Below are positions 42,111 to 53,689 of a stretch of DNA of 64,000 nt, in pieces. The first letter of the stretch is position 1. Every line of letters starts with the position of its first letter. The stretch lies in contig OZ038464.1 in the NCBI GenBank assembly GCA_964036295.1, forward strand, positions 3,476,501 to 3,540,500, in the 5' to 3' direction. The stretch is from Plumapathes pennacea (taxonomy: Eukaryota > Cnidaria > Anthozoa > Antipatharia > Myriopathidae). Both the position numbers and the translations under genes were made by a program. Below the pieces are notes generated by a model. That model did not search any database, was not told the DNA's origin, and saw only the letters and a list, made by a program, of their open reading frames with translations.

Positions 42111-44535
42111 GAGGGAGCCATCTAGGGCAAGGTTTGGGGCATACGCCTCGCCTTTCCTTCCATGAATTTCTGCAGAGCAAAGTCATAGTCAAACTTGAAG
42201 GATTCTTTTGTGTATGCACGTGCCCTTTAGCCTAGAGGCATCTACGCCACTGCAGATCTTGTTCTTGTGTTGCTTTATACCCTTGGACTTGTGATGTGTT
42301 GCTGTAGGTGTTGTCCGATACAAAAATAGCATGTGGATATAAAAAGTAGACATTTCGTTTAATACAAAACGCTTCCTTGTTCGCTTTTATAGCCGCGCGG
42401 TAACAAGTAGCCACGTTAAAAACTCCGACCGGAGTAAGGAGAAAATTGTAACAAGTCAAACTATTACTTGGCTTCCATGTTTGGTCTGCTCACACCTGAC
42501 TAACATATTGTCTTTGTAAGGCGGCCGAACACGATTTACGTGGGCCCTGTTTGACTTTTCTAGATATCGACAAGTAGTGCTATCTTTGGTTTTTGCTTAG
42601 AGCCACAAGACATATGTGGCTCCAAGTTATTAATTCGAGTCTGATCTGTCGATCACACTGTCGCCCATTTTGCGGATGTTAAATATGTCTATTCCGCTTC
42701 AGTCACACCCTTCTTATACTATGATTTGTACTATGATAAATTAATTGATCATAGTTCTTAATATTTTTAACTATATGCTGTAAACTCGCAAAGGTTGATA
42801 TTAGGTTTTTATAGCTTCTTGTGGTGTTCTTTGTTTGCCTACGTGCTCTTGAATCTGCAAAGAATCTGACTCATGACCCCGCTAAACAGCACGGAACGAT
42901 CTGGCCACATAACAAGCTTGTTAAGTGTGTAAGCATTTTAAACTCGAGGATTACCTGCTTGATGATCCACATTTACAGCTCTTTCGACTGGGTGTGCAAT
43001 CACAGTTTTATCCGGCTCGGTGCCGTTCGTCCTAGTCAGTGACAAACACTACCAAAATAGGGTGGAGTGAAATGAACAATAGCAGCCGTACGTAAGATGA
43101 GTTCTTGGGGAGTTTGAATTTTAGTTGAATTGCGCAGCGAAAAGAAGGAAAGCAAGGTATGACCCTCGATTTGGAAAGTGTAGTGTTCAACGACAGAAAG
43201 GCGGAGAACAAATCTCCCCGCTACTGAACAATAGCACCCAGTGCGAAACAAAGGCCCATCATCTATCAGGAGACGTTCGTGACATGCTCGCGGTATAGCG
43301 CGCGTTCAGATTTAGGAATGTACTTTTGTTTTGCGAAATTTTAAGCGTACGCCAATTTTAGGGGTTGTTGTGCAAATTAACATGGCCCCAGATGGCGAGT
43401 TCCAAGTCATCACAGACTTGTCGGATTACCGAGCCGATAGTATTTTTGTACTTCAGATATGTTATCTGAAAAAGAGTGTCTCTGATTTTTGATATTTTGT
43501 TTGGTTCGGAAAATATTTAAAGTCAAAGTCGGGCGAGGTGCTTTTTGAGGAAAGTTTTTCACGGCAAATAAAAAAACTCGGTTTCTAAAGCGAAAACAGA
43601 TAATCGGAGATATCATTTGGAAGTTAACATATCGGTATATACTTGTGCAAAATTTCTACCCAATCCGTTAAAAATCCGCTTGCACTGGAACTTCTAGAAA
43701 ACGATATTAAACGACCGTTTTTCCAAGCAGAAAAATTCGCGCGTGAAGATTTTGGGCGCCCCGACAGTGTTTGTTGACATAATCAGCTAATCTGTCAAAC
43801 ATATGTCACTTTGATTCGCTTTGATGTAAAGCAGCGACGTGTAATCTAGCCCAAGCCCTCTTCTTTTGGCGGTTTTTTGCTCAACAAACTGCGATTTTCT
43901 TCGTGGTTTCTCTATGCTGAATTGCACAAGCAGTATTTGTGTTTTGCCAGATGTCACGTGATATGTCGCTGTTGCATAGATTCATAAGTTGACGAGTGAT
44001 GACAGGTCGCTATTTCGATCAAAATTTGCACAATTTCTTGCGGAATAAAACAGAAACTCGAAAAAGAACAACGAATTTGGGCAGATATATTGAAAATAGA
44101 TCACAATACAGAAGAAAGAAAGTGAAAAATTTTCACCGGAACGTCTCCTCATACCCTAAAATAGTCGCGGGTCGTCTAATAAGCCGCATTCCATCGAGTT
44201 AAAATTTCAATGTCATTTCTTTTACAATAGCTAACAAAGACTGAGATATAGCCTTCGTAAGTCACGAATATCAATCAACTTGCATTGCAGTGATCCAAAA
44301 TTGAAGATTTTTGTATATCGAAACACAAGACGATTGCAATTGGTTTCCTGTTCAGCGTACACAACGTTCTATACATGTTTCGTTGTCTGGGGTGATATTA
44401 ATACAACAGTTACATTGCCAAGCATTTCCCTTGAGTGGAAATAAAATATTCAATTATTGGATACGCACCCCGGGCGCCTATTCCAGCATTTATGGCATTT
44501 TGAAAGCAAATTTCATTGCTCTATACTAGAACGAG
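42111..44535 (+). repeat. Unknown tandem unit U3
   Basis: Same order as U2 with scattered indels. Hairpin at 42600-42622. Most of the minus-strand frame seen in U2 is lost (43036-43251 remains). Confidence 0.8.
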
Positions 44536-46930
44536 ACCATCACCGTCTTTCCTTCCAAGAATTTCTGTAGAGCGGAGTCATGGTCGAACTTGAAGGATCC
44601 TTTTGTGTAGGCACGTGCCTTTTTGCCTAGAGGCAGCTACGCCACTGCAGATCGTGTCTTGTTGCTTTATACCCTTGGACATCCTTGGACTTGTGATGTG
44701 TTGGATCTGTAGGTGTTGTCCGATACAAAAAATAGCATGAAGTGTGGATATTGCGTGAATACAAAACGCTTCCTGACGTTTGCTTTTATAACCAAAAAAA
44801 CCATTTGTCTTCCATATTTAGTCTGCTCACAGCTGATTAACATACTGTCTTTGTAGGGTGGCCAAAAACGATTTACGCGGGTCCTGTTTGACTTTCCTTG
44901 TAACGCTATCTCTGGGTTTTGCTTGGGCCACAAGACATATGTGGTTTCAAGTTAATAATTCAAATCTGATCTGTCGATCACACTGTCGCCCACTTTGCGG
45001 ATGTTAAATATGCCTATTCCGCTTCAGTCATACTCTCCTTATACTATGATTTGTACTATGATAAATTACTATGATCACAGTCTTGATATTTTTAACTATA
45101 TGCTGTAACAGTCGCAAAGGTTGATTCTGGTTTTTTTAGCTTTCTGTGGTGTTCTTTGTTTACCTTCGTGCTCTGGAATCTGCAAAGAATCTGACCCATG
45201 ACCCCGCTAAAGGACAGCACGCAACAATCTGGCCATACAATAAGCTTGCTGAGTGTGTGAGCCTAATAAACTCGAAAAATACTTCCTTAACGATCTATAT
45301 TTACAGCTCTTTCGACTGACTTTGTTCACAGTTTTCTCCATTTTTTTGTCTGGGATATTGATATGTCGAGTGCTGACAGCCATTGCATATATTAGTTCTC
45401 AGATTTTACATTTTTGCAAAAACGCAAATAGCTTCAATGTCAGCGCTTTCATAGGACCGCATCAGTACTCGGTGTAGTTCGTCCTACTCAGTGACAAGCA
45501 CTCCCAACAGGGGTGGAGTGAAATGAACAAGAGCAGCCGTACCTTAGATGGCTTCTTGGGAAATTTGAAATTTAGTTGAACTGTGTAGCGAAAAGAAAGA
45601 TAGCAAGGTATGACCTTCGATTTGGAAAGCGAAGTGTTCAACGACAGAAAGGCGGAGAACAATGAACCCGACGGTGTTTGTTGACATAAATAGCTAATCA
45701 GTGTCAACCAGATGTCATTTTGATTCGCTTTGATGTAAAGCAGCGACAAGCAGCGTCGTGTAATCTAGCCCAAGACTTTTTCTTCTTCGGCGTTTTTTTC
45801 GCTTAACAGTGTTCGCTAAATCACACACGCAATATTTCTGTTTTGTTAGATTTCACGTGATATGTCGGTGTTGCATGAGACGCATGAGCTGACAAGTGAT
45901 GACAGGTTGCTATTTTGAGCGAAATCGCGTTCGAGCCAATTTCTCATGGAATAAAACAGAACACCGAAAAAAGGACAACGAATTTGGGCAGATGTATTGA
46001 AAATCGATCACAGTACAGGAAAAGAAAAGGAGAAAGAAAAAAAAAAAAAAAAGGGGGGGGGGGGGACAAATTTCACCGGAATGTCTCCTGACACCTTAAA
46101 ATAGCCTCAGGTTGTCTAATAAGTCCCATTCCAGGGGTAAAGTTTTATTGTCATGCCTTTTACTAGCTAACTGTGACTGAGACACAGACTTCAAAAGTCA
46201 CGAATATCAATCAACTTGCATTTCAGAGATTCAAATATGAAGATTTTCGTTTGTTCAACGGTTTCTGCTACATTACGTGGTACGTCGAAACACAAGACGA
46301 TAACAATTGGTTTCCTGTTGCGTCCACAACGTTCTATACATGTTTCGTTACCCCTGGGGTGATAAAACAACAGTTACATTGCCGAGCATTTCCCTTGAGT
46401 GAAAATAAAAGATTTAATTATTAGATACGCGCCCCGGGCGCTTATTCCAGCTCGGGATCCGGAACCAGGGATCCGGGAACCAGAGAACCAGAAAATTAGG
46501 AAAGAAGGAAACCAAGGAACCAGGGAACCAAGGCACTAGGAACCGGGAACTTCCTGAACGTATTTCGATGACATGCCGTTGCTCATACCTTGTACTCCTC
46601 CATTATTCACTTGAATTCGCCAATTGCCATATGTCTCAAGCCCAAATAGCTTTATGTACGCTTTGCGTGACTAGGTTCACAAGAAATTAGAAAGTAATTT
46701 AGCTAACTGATGCCCAAAGGAAAGCCTTTTCGAAGCGTTTTTTATATTTATATTTTTTGCTCGGTAAACATGCGAAAAAGAGCCATTTTGACTTCCGGTT
46801 TTGATTTTGTCCGCGACGTGCTTGATGTTCAAAAACAAGCTTTAGTCAAAAGTAGCTCTCACCTAATCAGGATACTTAGACGTTATACGGAAGGTTTGTC
46901 GGTTGTAAAACTTTTCTAAGAGCGTCACAA
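44536..46930 (+). repeat. Unknown tandem unit U4
   Basis: Direct continuation of the array, more diverged. Hairpin variant at 44925-44947. Contains a minisatellite (46445-46553) and an A/G run (46037-46065). Ends with the ~300-base segment shared with U1 (CATTTTGACTTCCGGTTTTGA; ATCAGGATACTTAGACG). Confidence 0.75.
46445..46553 (+). repeat. GGAACCAGG minisatellite
   Basis: About a dozen imperfect copies of an 8-10 base motif around GGAACCAGG or GGGAACC, inserted in unit U4. Absent from U1-U3. Confidence 0.8.
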
Positions 46931-47187
46931 AAAGAAGAATGACATTGGCGCCAGAATTTCGCAATCACCTGTGGAATCGCCTGTCACTGTCATATGTAAA
47001 TTGTAGTTATTTCTTTCGCACGATTATACTAATGTATGGCAGATATATATTTCGGGTTTGATGCATATTCGCAGTTTTTACATCTCACGACATGTTCGCA
47101 ATGTCCCCGCTTTTCTCTTGTTGGGTAGCTATTTCTGAGGTCCATTTTGCATGTCACGCAGTACTGGACCCCAGCATCGGTTTCACT
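46931..47187. other. No gene seen
   Basis: Spacer between the tandem array and the next dispersed repeat. Confidence 0.4.
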
Positions 47188-47790
47188 AAGAAATCAATGG
47201 ATTTGTGGAGGTGTCCTTTTAGCTTGGCTGGCCAAGTGAGGGAGGGTTGGGGGGGGGGGGGGGGGGGGGGGGAGGGGGGGGGGGTAGGGGGCACTGTGTT
47301 ACACCGGTCTTTCTCCTTATTGGTAAAAGTGAAGTAAAAGTTGCCATAAACTCCGGCAACTGGTTGTCGCCACAACTACTGCTGTCATATTTATTAGGAT
47401 AACCGGCAGTTTCCCACACTGCCAGCACAAGACTAACTATTCCTGAAGAACCTAAAACACCAACTATCCTCAACCAGATACAATGTTTTTCAGTTTAATA
47501 TAGCACTGATACATGAGAAAGATTCAGAAATAAACTATTTGATGTTTTCTATATGTCGGCCCGTGTGTCGGGGTCGAGTAATTTTGAAGAGTAAACTCTG
47601 CGCTGTGAACTGAAATTGTCAATTAACCAACACAAATCACACGTTGTTTTTTGTTTGCAGACTTTGTCAAGAACGCCGTGTGCTTGTTTAAGGTGTTGTG
47701 AATTTGAATTTGAAGGTAAGTAACAAATGCGTTCATACAAGAGATGTGTAGTTCTTTTACGTTTATAATGGCGTGATCGCGCAAAACAGC
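47188..47790 (+). repeat. Dispersed repeat with an exon-like core, copy 2
   Basis: Partner of 15570-16110. The 55-base exon-like segment is 47661-47715, again between TTTGTTTGCAG and GTAAGTAAC. A long G run (47249-47284) was inserted or expanded near its left end. It lies about 0.9 kb upstream of the large NLR at 48651, so it could supply a 5' non-coding exon, though no link to that start can be shown. Confidence 0.6.
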
Positions 47791-47984
47791 CAAATGTGTT
47801 TTCTGTGCGATTCACCTAGTATTGGCAGGAAAATCAAACAGTTTGCTAACAAGTATTTGTGCTGGTGAAGTATTAACATGTCCCCCCTCCCTCCACCCCC
47901 CCCCCCCCCCCCCCCCACCCCGTTTGACTCTGTGTAACCAATAGAAGCGCTGTTTACCCGTATTCGTTGCCCGTTAATTAACTC

Positions 47985-48260
47985 TAACTATAAAATAACT
48001 ATGATACTACGCGCGCCCTGATTGGCTAAATAACCGTGTTAGATGAGAGTGTATTACAGGCTGACGCGATACGCGATGTTTTTTACTTGACTAATTATGT
48101 TATAAAAGAAATATATAACGTGTTCCCGTGTAATATAGCCTCATCTAAACACTTGAGAAGTTGGCGGCCCCGTGGTTTCCTTACGCTACTCTCGTGTTCT
48201 CCCAACTTCCCGCGTGTTTAGATGAGGCTATATTACACGGTGACGCGTTATACATTTCTT
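47985..48260. mobile_element. Non-autonomous element with terminal hairpin
   Basis: The left end (ACTATGATACTACGCGCGCCCTGATTGG) is the reverse complement of 2230-2275. The right end is a long imperfect hairpin with ~65-base arms (48106-48170 and 48195-48260; GTGTAATATAGCCTCATC and its complement). Same family as 1636-2284 but shorter. Confidence 0.65.
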
Positions 48261-48650
48261 AAATATAGATGAGTCTGTAGGGAGTTTACCGGGCTAAAGA
48301 AGGTCTGGGTATTTTGATCAGTTAGCAAGGCAGTATACCATCTATGCAAACTCGTTTTAACAAGACAGGATAGCTGCGGGGGTGCGTGGGTTTGGTGCAT
48401 GGGAGTGTGCCCGGGCTCTGATGTATGCGAACCCTTACAAACTGCACGTTAGAGTTAGTAACGTTAACAAGTATTTTTTAATACATTTTATAGGTGGACT
48501 GTACTGAACTCCTCACCGCATGCAGTGCAAGTTGAATACATTTAGGAGCAACAAAGAAAGACCGACGCAGTCTTCCCCAAACAGTAAGAATACTAATTGA
48601 GATTGAAGCTGCAAATAAACTGCGTTCCGAATAATCTGCTTTAAGTCAAA
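48261..48650. other. Upstream region of the large NLR
   Basis: No copy of the 4TM-array promoter box is seen. The start codon context is TCAAAATGG, with A at -3 and G at +4, favourable for initiation. Confidence 0.4.
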
Positions 48651-51600
48651 ATGGAGACATGCTTCAAGTTACTCGGTAAAAAGTGTTTCCATGGACTAGC
48701 ATTTACTGCAATTTCCATCTTCACTTTATCGGGAGTTGGCATTCTAAGTAGTACGGTTATTTACCAAGCGAATGAGCAAGAAAAGTTTCATTGCTATACC
48801 AAGGACAAAGAGAAGGCGTCGGATTACCTTCATGATCGCTGCTTTAAGGAATACGACAAGCAGTACAGTAAGAACTTTCCCTTGTACGGCTTTGCCTCGC
48901 TGAACTTTCTTCTCGTTTTGCTGGTATGTGTTGTGTACTGTCAGTGCGTGAAAAAACGAGTTGATCAGTTGGATCATAATGTAGGAGACGCACGACGAAC
49001 CTCATTCGTGTTTAAAGCATATGTCACCCAGTTGCTGATCAGATCCATTCTGATGACGGTGTTTCTGGTCCTGCAGTGGACAGTCATCTATCCAATAACA
49101 TTTCCCGCAGCGTTCACCTGTTCTGACAGCATCAACAACTCCACAGAAAACAGAAACTCAACAACAAACTCAGACTACAGCTGTAACAATACTCTAGCAA
49201 CAAAAGAAACAATCTCCGGAATTTTTCTGTTTGCAATAACTGCATTTTTCTTGGGGATTTCTCTAGTGGAGTTGGTGTACCTCTACTGTCGAGCAAAAAA
49301 TGCTACTGAGGATTTTACCGCAGATTGGAACTTCTGCAAAAAGTATCTCAGCAGTCAGAAAAGAAGTCGGGTAGCCGATGAAGGTAATGGAACGCTTTTA
49401 GAGGATTCACAACAAGAATCGGAAAGCCCTGAACCGAGGCCGCCAATAGATACAAACGTCCCACTGGCAGAGGGAATCAAGAGGTTTCAAGGTAGTCTTT
49501 TGGAGCAAATTGAACGCAACACTGAGTTTATCAACACGCCCTTTCCATCAAATGAAGGATCGAAGAAATGGAAACTGGACGAAATCTTTGTAAATTTGGT
49601 CATCCAAACTGGAAGAAAAGATGAAGCTCGTTATTTTAAAACAGAAAACAGAGATAGAATTCTCAACAGATATGCAGTGCCCGATAAATGTACATTCGAA
49701 GAGCCAATGAAAATATTTTCTCCGAGCAAAGATCCAGAGGACATTACTGATTCACCACGTACGGTTCTGGCAGTCGGACGTGCAGGGATAGGGAAAAGCT
49801 GTTTATCTTTGAAAATCCTACGAAACTGGGCTAAAACAAAAAGTGAGCAAGGAGGACAAGCCACTGAACAAGCCGTTAGCCAAGGCACCGGGCAAGTTGA
49901 ACAAACCGAACAAGCCACGACAGAAAACGATGAACACGTTACCAGGCAAATTGAACGTTTGGACTTTGCTTTCCTATTGGAATTCCGGAAGCTGAATAAA
50001 AAGAGAAAAATTTCTCTCAAGGAGCTGTTGAGAAGTTCGCCTTTTTCAGTAAACCTCGGCGACGGAGTACTTCAGTACGTTTTAGAAAATCCCAAAAAGG
50101 TTTTTCTGATCTTCGATGGTTTGGACGAGGCAAAGAATATTGCCCAAGGTATAAAAGAAGAAGAGCAATTCGATAACAATAATGACGTGATAATGCCTGC
50201 TGGTGCACTGTTTGCCAAGCTTGTAAAAGGAAAGCTGTTGTCAGGGGCAACCGTTCTCGCTACAACAAGATCTACTGCATTATCCGATGATGTGGTTTCT
50301 AATTTTTACTTCAAGGAAGTAAACTCAAAACAGTTGCGACTTATAGAAATTCTTGGTTTCACGGAAGATAAAGTCGAAGCCTTTGTAAACAGATTCGCCT
50401 CTTCCGATGGGGAAATGCAAAGCCGCATCTGGAATCACATCAAAGCAAACGCAAATCTGCTGTCTCTCTGCTACATCCCTGTCAATTGTTTCATAGTATG
50501 CTACACTTTGCAGAGTTTCTTCGAAAGAAGTCAAGACACAAGTGATGGTAGTTCCCAGCCGCCGTCTAAACTACCGATAACACTCACAGAGATCTACAAA
50601 AGAGCCCTCAAGCGTTTTATATTGAACCATCACTCCTCGTACCAAACAGACAAACCAAGCCGTGAAGAGTTCAAGGACGACAAGTTCAGAGAACCTGTGG
50701 AAGAAACACTCAGAAAACTTGGCATGTTAGCTAAACAGGGATTAAAGGAGAAGAAGTTAATATTTGAAAAGACAGACATCAAAGATTCTGCGAAGTTCAG
50801 CAATGAGGAGTTACGAGAAATGGTGGCCAGCGGTTTGCTCCGCCAGCTGCCAAATCTGGACGATGAATCTGAAGAACATTACTGTTTTTTACATTTGACA
50901 TTTCAGGAATTTTTGGCAGCAAGAGTCATTTCTAGCGGAAGCCAAAGAGAGCTTCAACGTTTTTCTGAATCTGTTCTAGAGGATCAAAACATGGAGATGG
51001 TTCTTCGATTTGTGGCTGGACTGCTGAAAGATCGCGGGGACAGCAAGTGCGCTGACAAGTTATTATCGCCTTTCACAAGAAATAGGATCGTCACATGTAT
51101 CCCATGTGTTACACGTACTGTGCGAGATGACCTCATTCATTCCAAGAAATTGCTATTACTACTGCACTGTTTGTTTGAGCTCCAGGACGAAGAGATAGCA
51201 AAACAACTTTCTAAGAAGACAAAGGAACTTAGAGATGATAGTTGTTATACATTCAATAAAATTAGCGACTCAGACTGTGGGGCTCTCGTCTTCTTCTTCA
51301 AGCATTTGGAAAATTCTGACCTTCACCTCGAAAACAGTTTTATCGGGCCTCGTGGTTGTGCAGAACTGGCTGAACTGGTTCGGGATGGTAAACTCAGGAG
51401 TTTAAATATTAAAAACAACAGTGTTGGAGCTGAAGGAGTGAAGCACCTGAAGGAAGCACTGGAAAGTGAGAACTGTCAGCTGACAAAGTTAAACCTTGAT
51501 AACAATCAACTCGAAGATAATGGCGTGCTGTATCTAAAGGACGCGCTAGCGCATCCCACGTGTAAGCTTGAGGATTTATCTGTAAGATACAATAGCATCA

Positions 51601-52637
51601 CTGCCGTGGGAGCACATCATCTGAAGGAAGCACTGGAGAGTGGGAACGGTCAGCTGATAAAGTTAAACCTTGATGACAATCAGCTCAAAGATGAAGGCAT
51701 GCAGTGTCTAAATGACGCGCTAGTAAAGCCCGCGTGTAAGCTTGAGGAGTTATCTGTAGGTCGGAATGGAATCACTGCCATGGGAGCAAAGTACCTGAAG
51801 GAAGCGGCACTGAAGAGTGAGAACTGTAAGCTGATAAAATTAAACCTTAATAGAAATCAGCTCAAAGATGATGGCGTGCAGTATCTAAAGGACGCGCTAG
51901 TGAAGCCCGCGTGTAAGCTTCGTGACTTGTCCTTAGGATGGAATAAAATCACTGCTGAGGGAGCAAAGTACCTGAAGGAAGCACTGGAGAGTGAGAATTG
52001 TCAACTGATAAAGTTAAATCTTAATGGAAATCAGCTCAAAGATGAAGGCGTGCAGTATCTAAAGGACGCGCCAGTGAAGCGCATGTGTAAGCTTGAGGAA
52101 TTATCTGTAAGATGGAATGGAATCACTGACGAGGGAGCAAAGCACCTGAAGGAAGTACTGGAGTGTGAAAACTGTCAGCTGATAAAGTTAAACCTCGATG
52201 ACAATCAGCTCACTAATGAAGGCGTGCAGTGTCTGAAGGACGCGCTAGTGAAGCCAGCGTGTAAGCTTCGTGACTTGTCCTTAGGATGGAATAAAATCAC
52301 TGCTGAGGGAGCAAAGTACCTGAAGGAAGCACTGGAGAGTATGAATTGTCAACTGATAAAGTTAAATCTTGATGGAAATCAGCTCAAAGATGAAGGCGTG
52401 CAGTATCTAAAGGATGCGCTAGTGAAGCCCGCGTGTAAGCTTGAGGAGTTATCTGTAGGTCGGAATGGAATCACTGACAAGGGAGCAAAGCACCTGAAGG
52501 AAGCATTGAAGAGTAAGAACTGTCAGCTGATAAAATTAAACCTTAATAGAAATCAGCTCACTAATGAAGGCCTGCAGTGTCTAAAGGACGCGCAAGTGAA
52601 GCCCACGTGTAAGCTTCGTGACTTGTCTGTAGGATAG
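48651..52637 (+). CDS. 4TM-NACHT-LRR receptor (membrane-anchored NLR), second copy
   Basis: 1328 residues, one exon. TM1 about 16-36; loop 1 with C48 and C64 at the same positions as the 22.5-kb paralogue; TM2 80-99; TM3 124-147; loop 2 with C157, C178 and NST/NNT sequons; TM4 188-212; juxtamembrane FTADWNFCKKYL; RPPIDTNVPL; pre-NACHT FVNLVIQTGRK; Walker A GRAGIGKS 376-383; a short Glu/Gln/Thr insertion about 400-436 (the paralogue has ~107 residues there); Walker B LIFDGLDE 486-493; winged helix LHLTFQEFLAA about 747-757; some 15 LRRs from residue 903 as 57-residue pairs on a 171-base DNA period. The stop at 52635 replaces a Trp codon (GGATAG against GGATGG in sister repeats), and LRR sequence continues beyond it. 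Probably a membrane innate-immune sensor; possibly a recent pseudogene. Confidence 0.85.
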   Translation: METCFKLLGKKCFHGLAFTAISIFTLSGVGILSSTVIYQANEQEKFHCYTKDKEKASDYLHDRCFKEYDKQYSKNFPLYGFASLNFLLVLLVCVVYCQCVKKRVDQLDHNVGDARRTSFVFKAYVTQLLIRSILMTVFLVLQWTVIYPITFPAAFTCSDSINNSTENRNSTTNSDYSCNNTLATKETISGIFLFAITAFFLGISLVELVYLYCRAKNATEDFTADWNFCKKYLSSQKRSRVADEGNGTLLEDSQQESESPEPRPPIDTNVPLAEGIKRFQGSLLEQIERNTEFINTPFPSNEGSKKWKLDEIFVNLVIQTGRKDEARYFKTENRDRILNRYAVPDKCTFEEPMKIFSPSKDPEDITDSPRTVLAVGRAGIGKSCLSLKILRNWAKTKSEQGGQATEQAVSQGTGQVEQTEQATTENDEHVTRQIERLDFAFLLEFRKLNKKRKISLKELLRSSPFSVNLGDGVLQYVLENPKKVFLIFDGLDEAKNIAQGIKEEEQFDNNNDVIMPAGALFAKLVKGKLLSGATVLATTRSTALSDDVVSNFYFKEVNSKQLRLIEILGFTEDKVEAFVNRFASSDGEMQSRIWNHIKANANLLSLCYIPVNCFIVCYTLQSFFERSQDTSDGSSQPPSKLPITLTEIYKRALKRFILNHHSSYQTDKPSREEFKDDKFREPVEETLRKLGMLAKQGLKEKKLIFEKTDIKDSAKFSNEELREMVASGLLRQLPNLDDESEEHYCFLHLTFQEFLAARVISSGSQRELQRFSESVLEDQNMEMVLRFVAGLLKDRGDSKCADKLLSPFTRNRIVTCIPCVTRTVRDDLIHSKKLLLLLHCLFELQDEEIAKQLSKKTKELRDDSCYTFNKISDSDCGALVFFFKHLENSDLHLENSFIGPRGCAELAELVRDGKLRSLNIKNNSVGAEGVKHLKEALESENCQLTKLNLDNNQLEDNGVLYLKDALAHPTCKLEDLSVRYNSITAVGAHHLKEALESGNGQLIKLNLDDNQLKDEGMQCLNDALVKPACKLEELSVGRNGITAMGAKYLKEAALKSENCKLIKLNLNRNQLKDDGVQYLKDALVKPACKLRDLSLGWNKITAEGAKYLKEALESENCQLIKLNLNGNQLKDEGVQYLKDAPVKRMCKLEELSVRWNGITDEGAKHLKEVLECENCQLIKLNLDDNQLTNEGVQCLKDALVKPACKLRDLSLGWNKITAEGAKYLKEALESMNCQLIKLNLDGNQLKDEGVQYLKDALVKPACKLEELSVGRNGITDKGAKHLKEALKSKNCQLIKLNLNRNQLTNEGLQCLKDAQVKPTCKLRDLSVG

Positions 52638-52810
52638 AATGGAGTCACTGCCGGGGGAGCAAAGTGCCTGAAGGAAGCACTGAAGAGTAAGAACTGTCAG
52701 CTGACACTTTTGAGACTTTCACAAAATCAGCTCACTGAGGAAGCATAAAGTATATTGATGAAGTAGTTGTCAACAAGAAGTGTACTCAACTTCGTGTCTT
52801 ATCATTGCCA
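52638..52810 (+). pseudogene. Cut-off LRR tail after the nonsense codon
   Basis: Continues the LRR pattern in frame (NGVTAGGAKCLKEALKSKNCQL) to LTEEA, then TAA. Damaged cap sequence follows (KYIDEVVVNKKC) with an indel, matching the cap at 58080-58140. The original gene therefore reached at least this far. Confidence 0.8.
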
Positions 52811-53689
52811 GAAATTTCGGGCATCCGATTAATAATTCGTGTAGGCACGCCTGAAAATTTGGTGCAGGAGGCAGTGAGTGTGTGTTACACAACGTACCTC
52901 CAATAGGTGGACATTTTAGACAGTAGGGTAGAAAGAATTTGAAAAGGTTTTAAATGAGTTTTAAGTAACTTTTAAACACTAAAATTTAGATTTAGTTTTT
53001 AATATTAAGTTTGTATAAAATCAAACTAAAAATACGATAATTGCAGATAAACCCTCGCCCTGTAGATGGGTTTTCAGAATGCGGGATTCATCTATATTTC
53101 TGTTAGGTGATTATTAATCGTTTACAAACCCAGGTTGTGTAGCGCAACGCCACTTGTCGGCCTGCCGCTAAAAAAAACTTGTCGCATGGCAGTCTCGTTT
53201 ACAGTAGTTCAGATTACGTGTAGTGGGCAGTGATGCGCTTTCAAGTTTTTTGGACATTTACAAGCTAATCTCCAGAGTTCGCTGAGACAACTTTCTAGAC
53301 GAACTACAGATACTCCGAGGTTGTCTTGCAAGCTAAGAAATGCGCAATTTATTTTAACAGAAGCTGCAAGTTCCAGCCAACTCTGCATCCTAACCAAATA
53401 CGTGTATGGTTATTTTAGTTTATATATTACGCTTCTTCGAGTGTAACAAGTTCAAAACTGAAAGCGAGAATCGCTTGTTTACTCTTTCCAAGTCTCGGAA
53501 ATATGTTAATTTACAAATTTCTTGGTCCCTCAGGCTCTAAACTAGAAGTGACAATAGAAGTTTTCACGTTGTGTTGAAGCTTGTTTTAATTATGTTTTTA
53601 TGATGCAATAATACACTATGGATCCATACTAGTGGTAGTGTAGAGAGTCTGAAATGCCACTTTTATGCAAACAATGTTAGAGATAATAA
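52811..53689. other. NLR 3' flank, no gene
   Basis: 52960-53030 and 53530-53689 resemble 1330-1370 and 1500-1635 (AATAGAAGTTTT-ACGTTG, TGCCACTTTTATGCAAACAATG). The middle has no recognised content. Confidence 0.5.

Noticed and set aside
47154-47473. Proline-rich minus-strand frames over the G run
   Set aside because: Poly-Pro arises from translating the homopolymer; the surrounding repeat is non-coding in its other copy.
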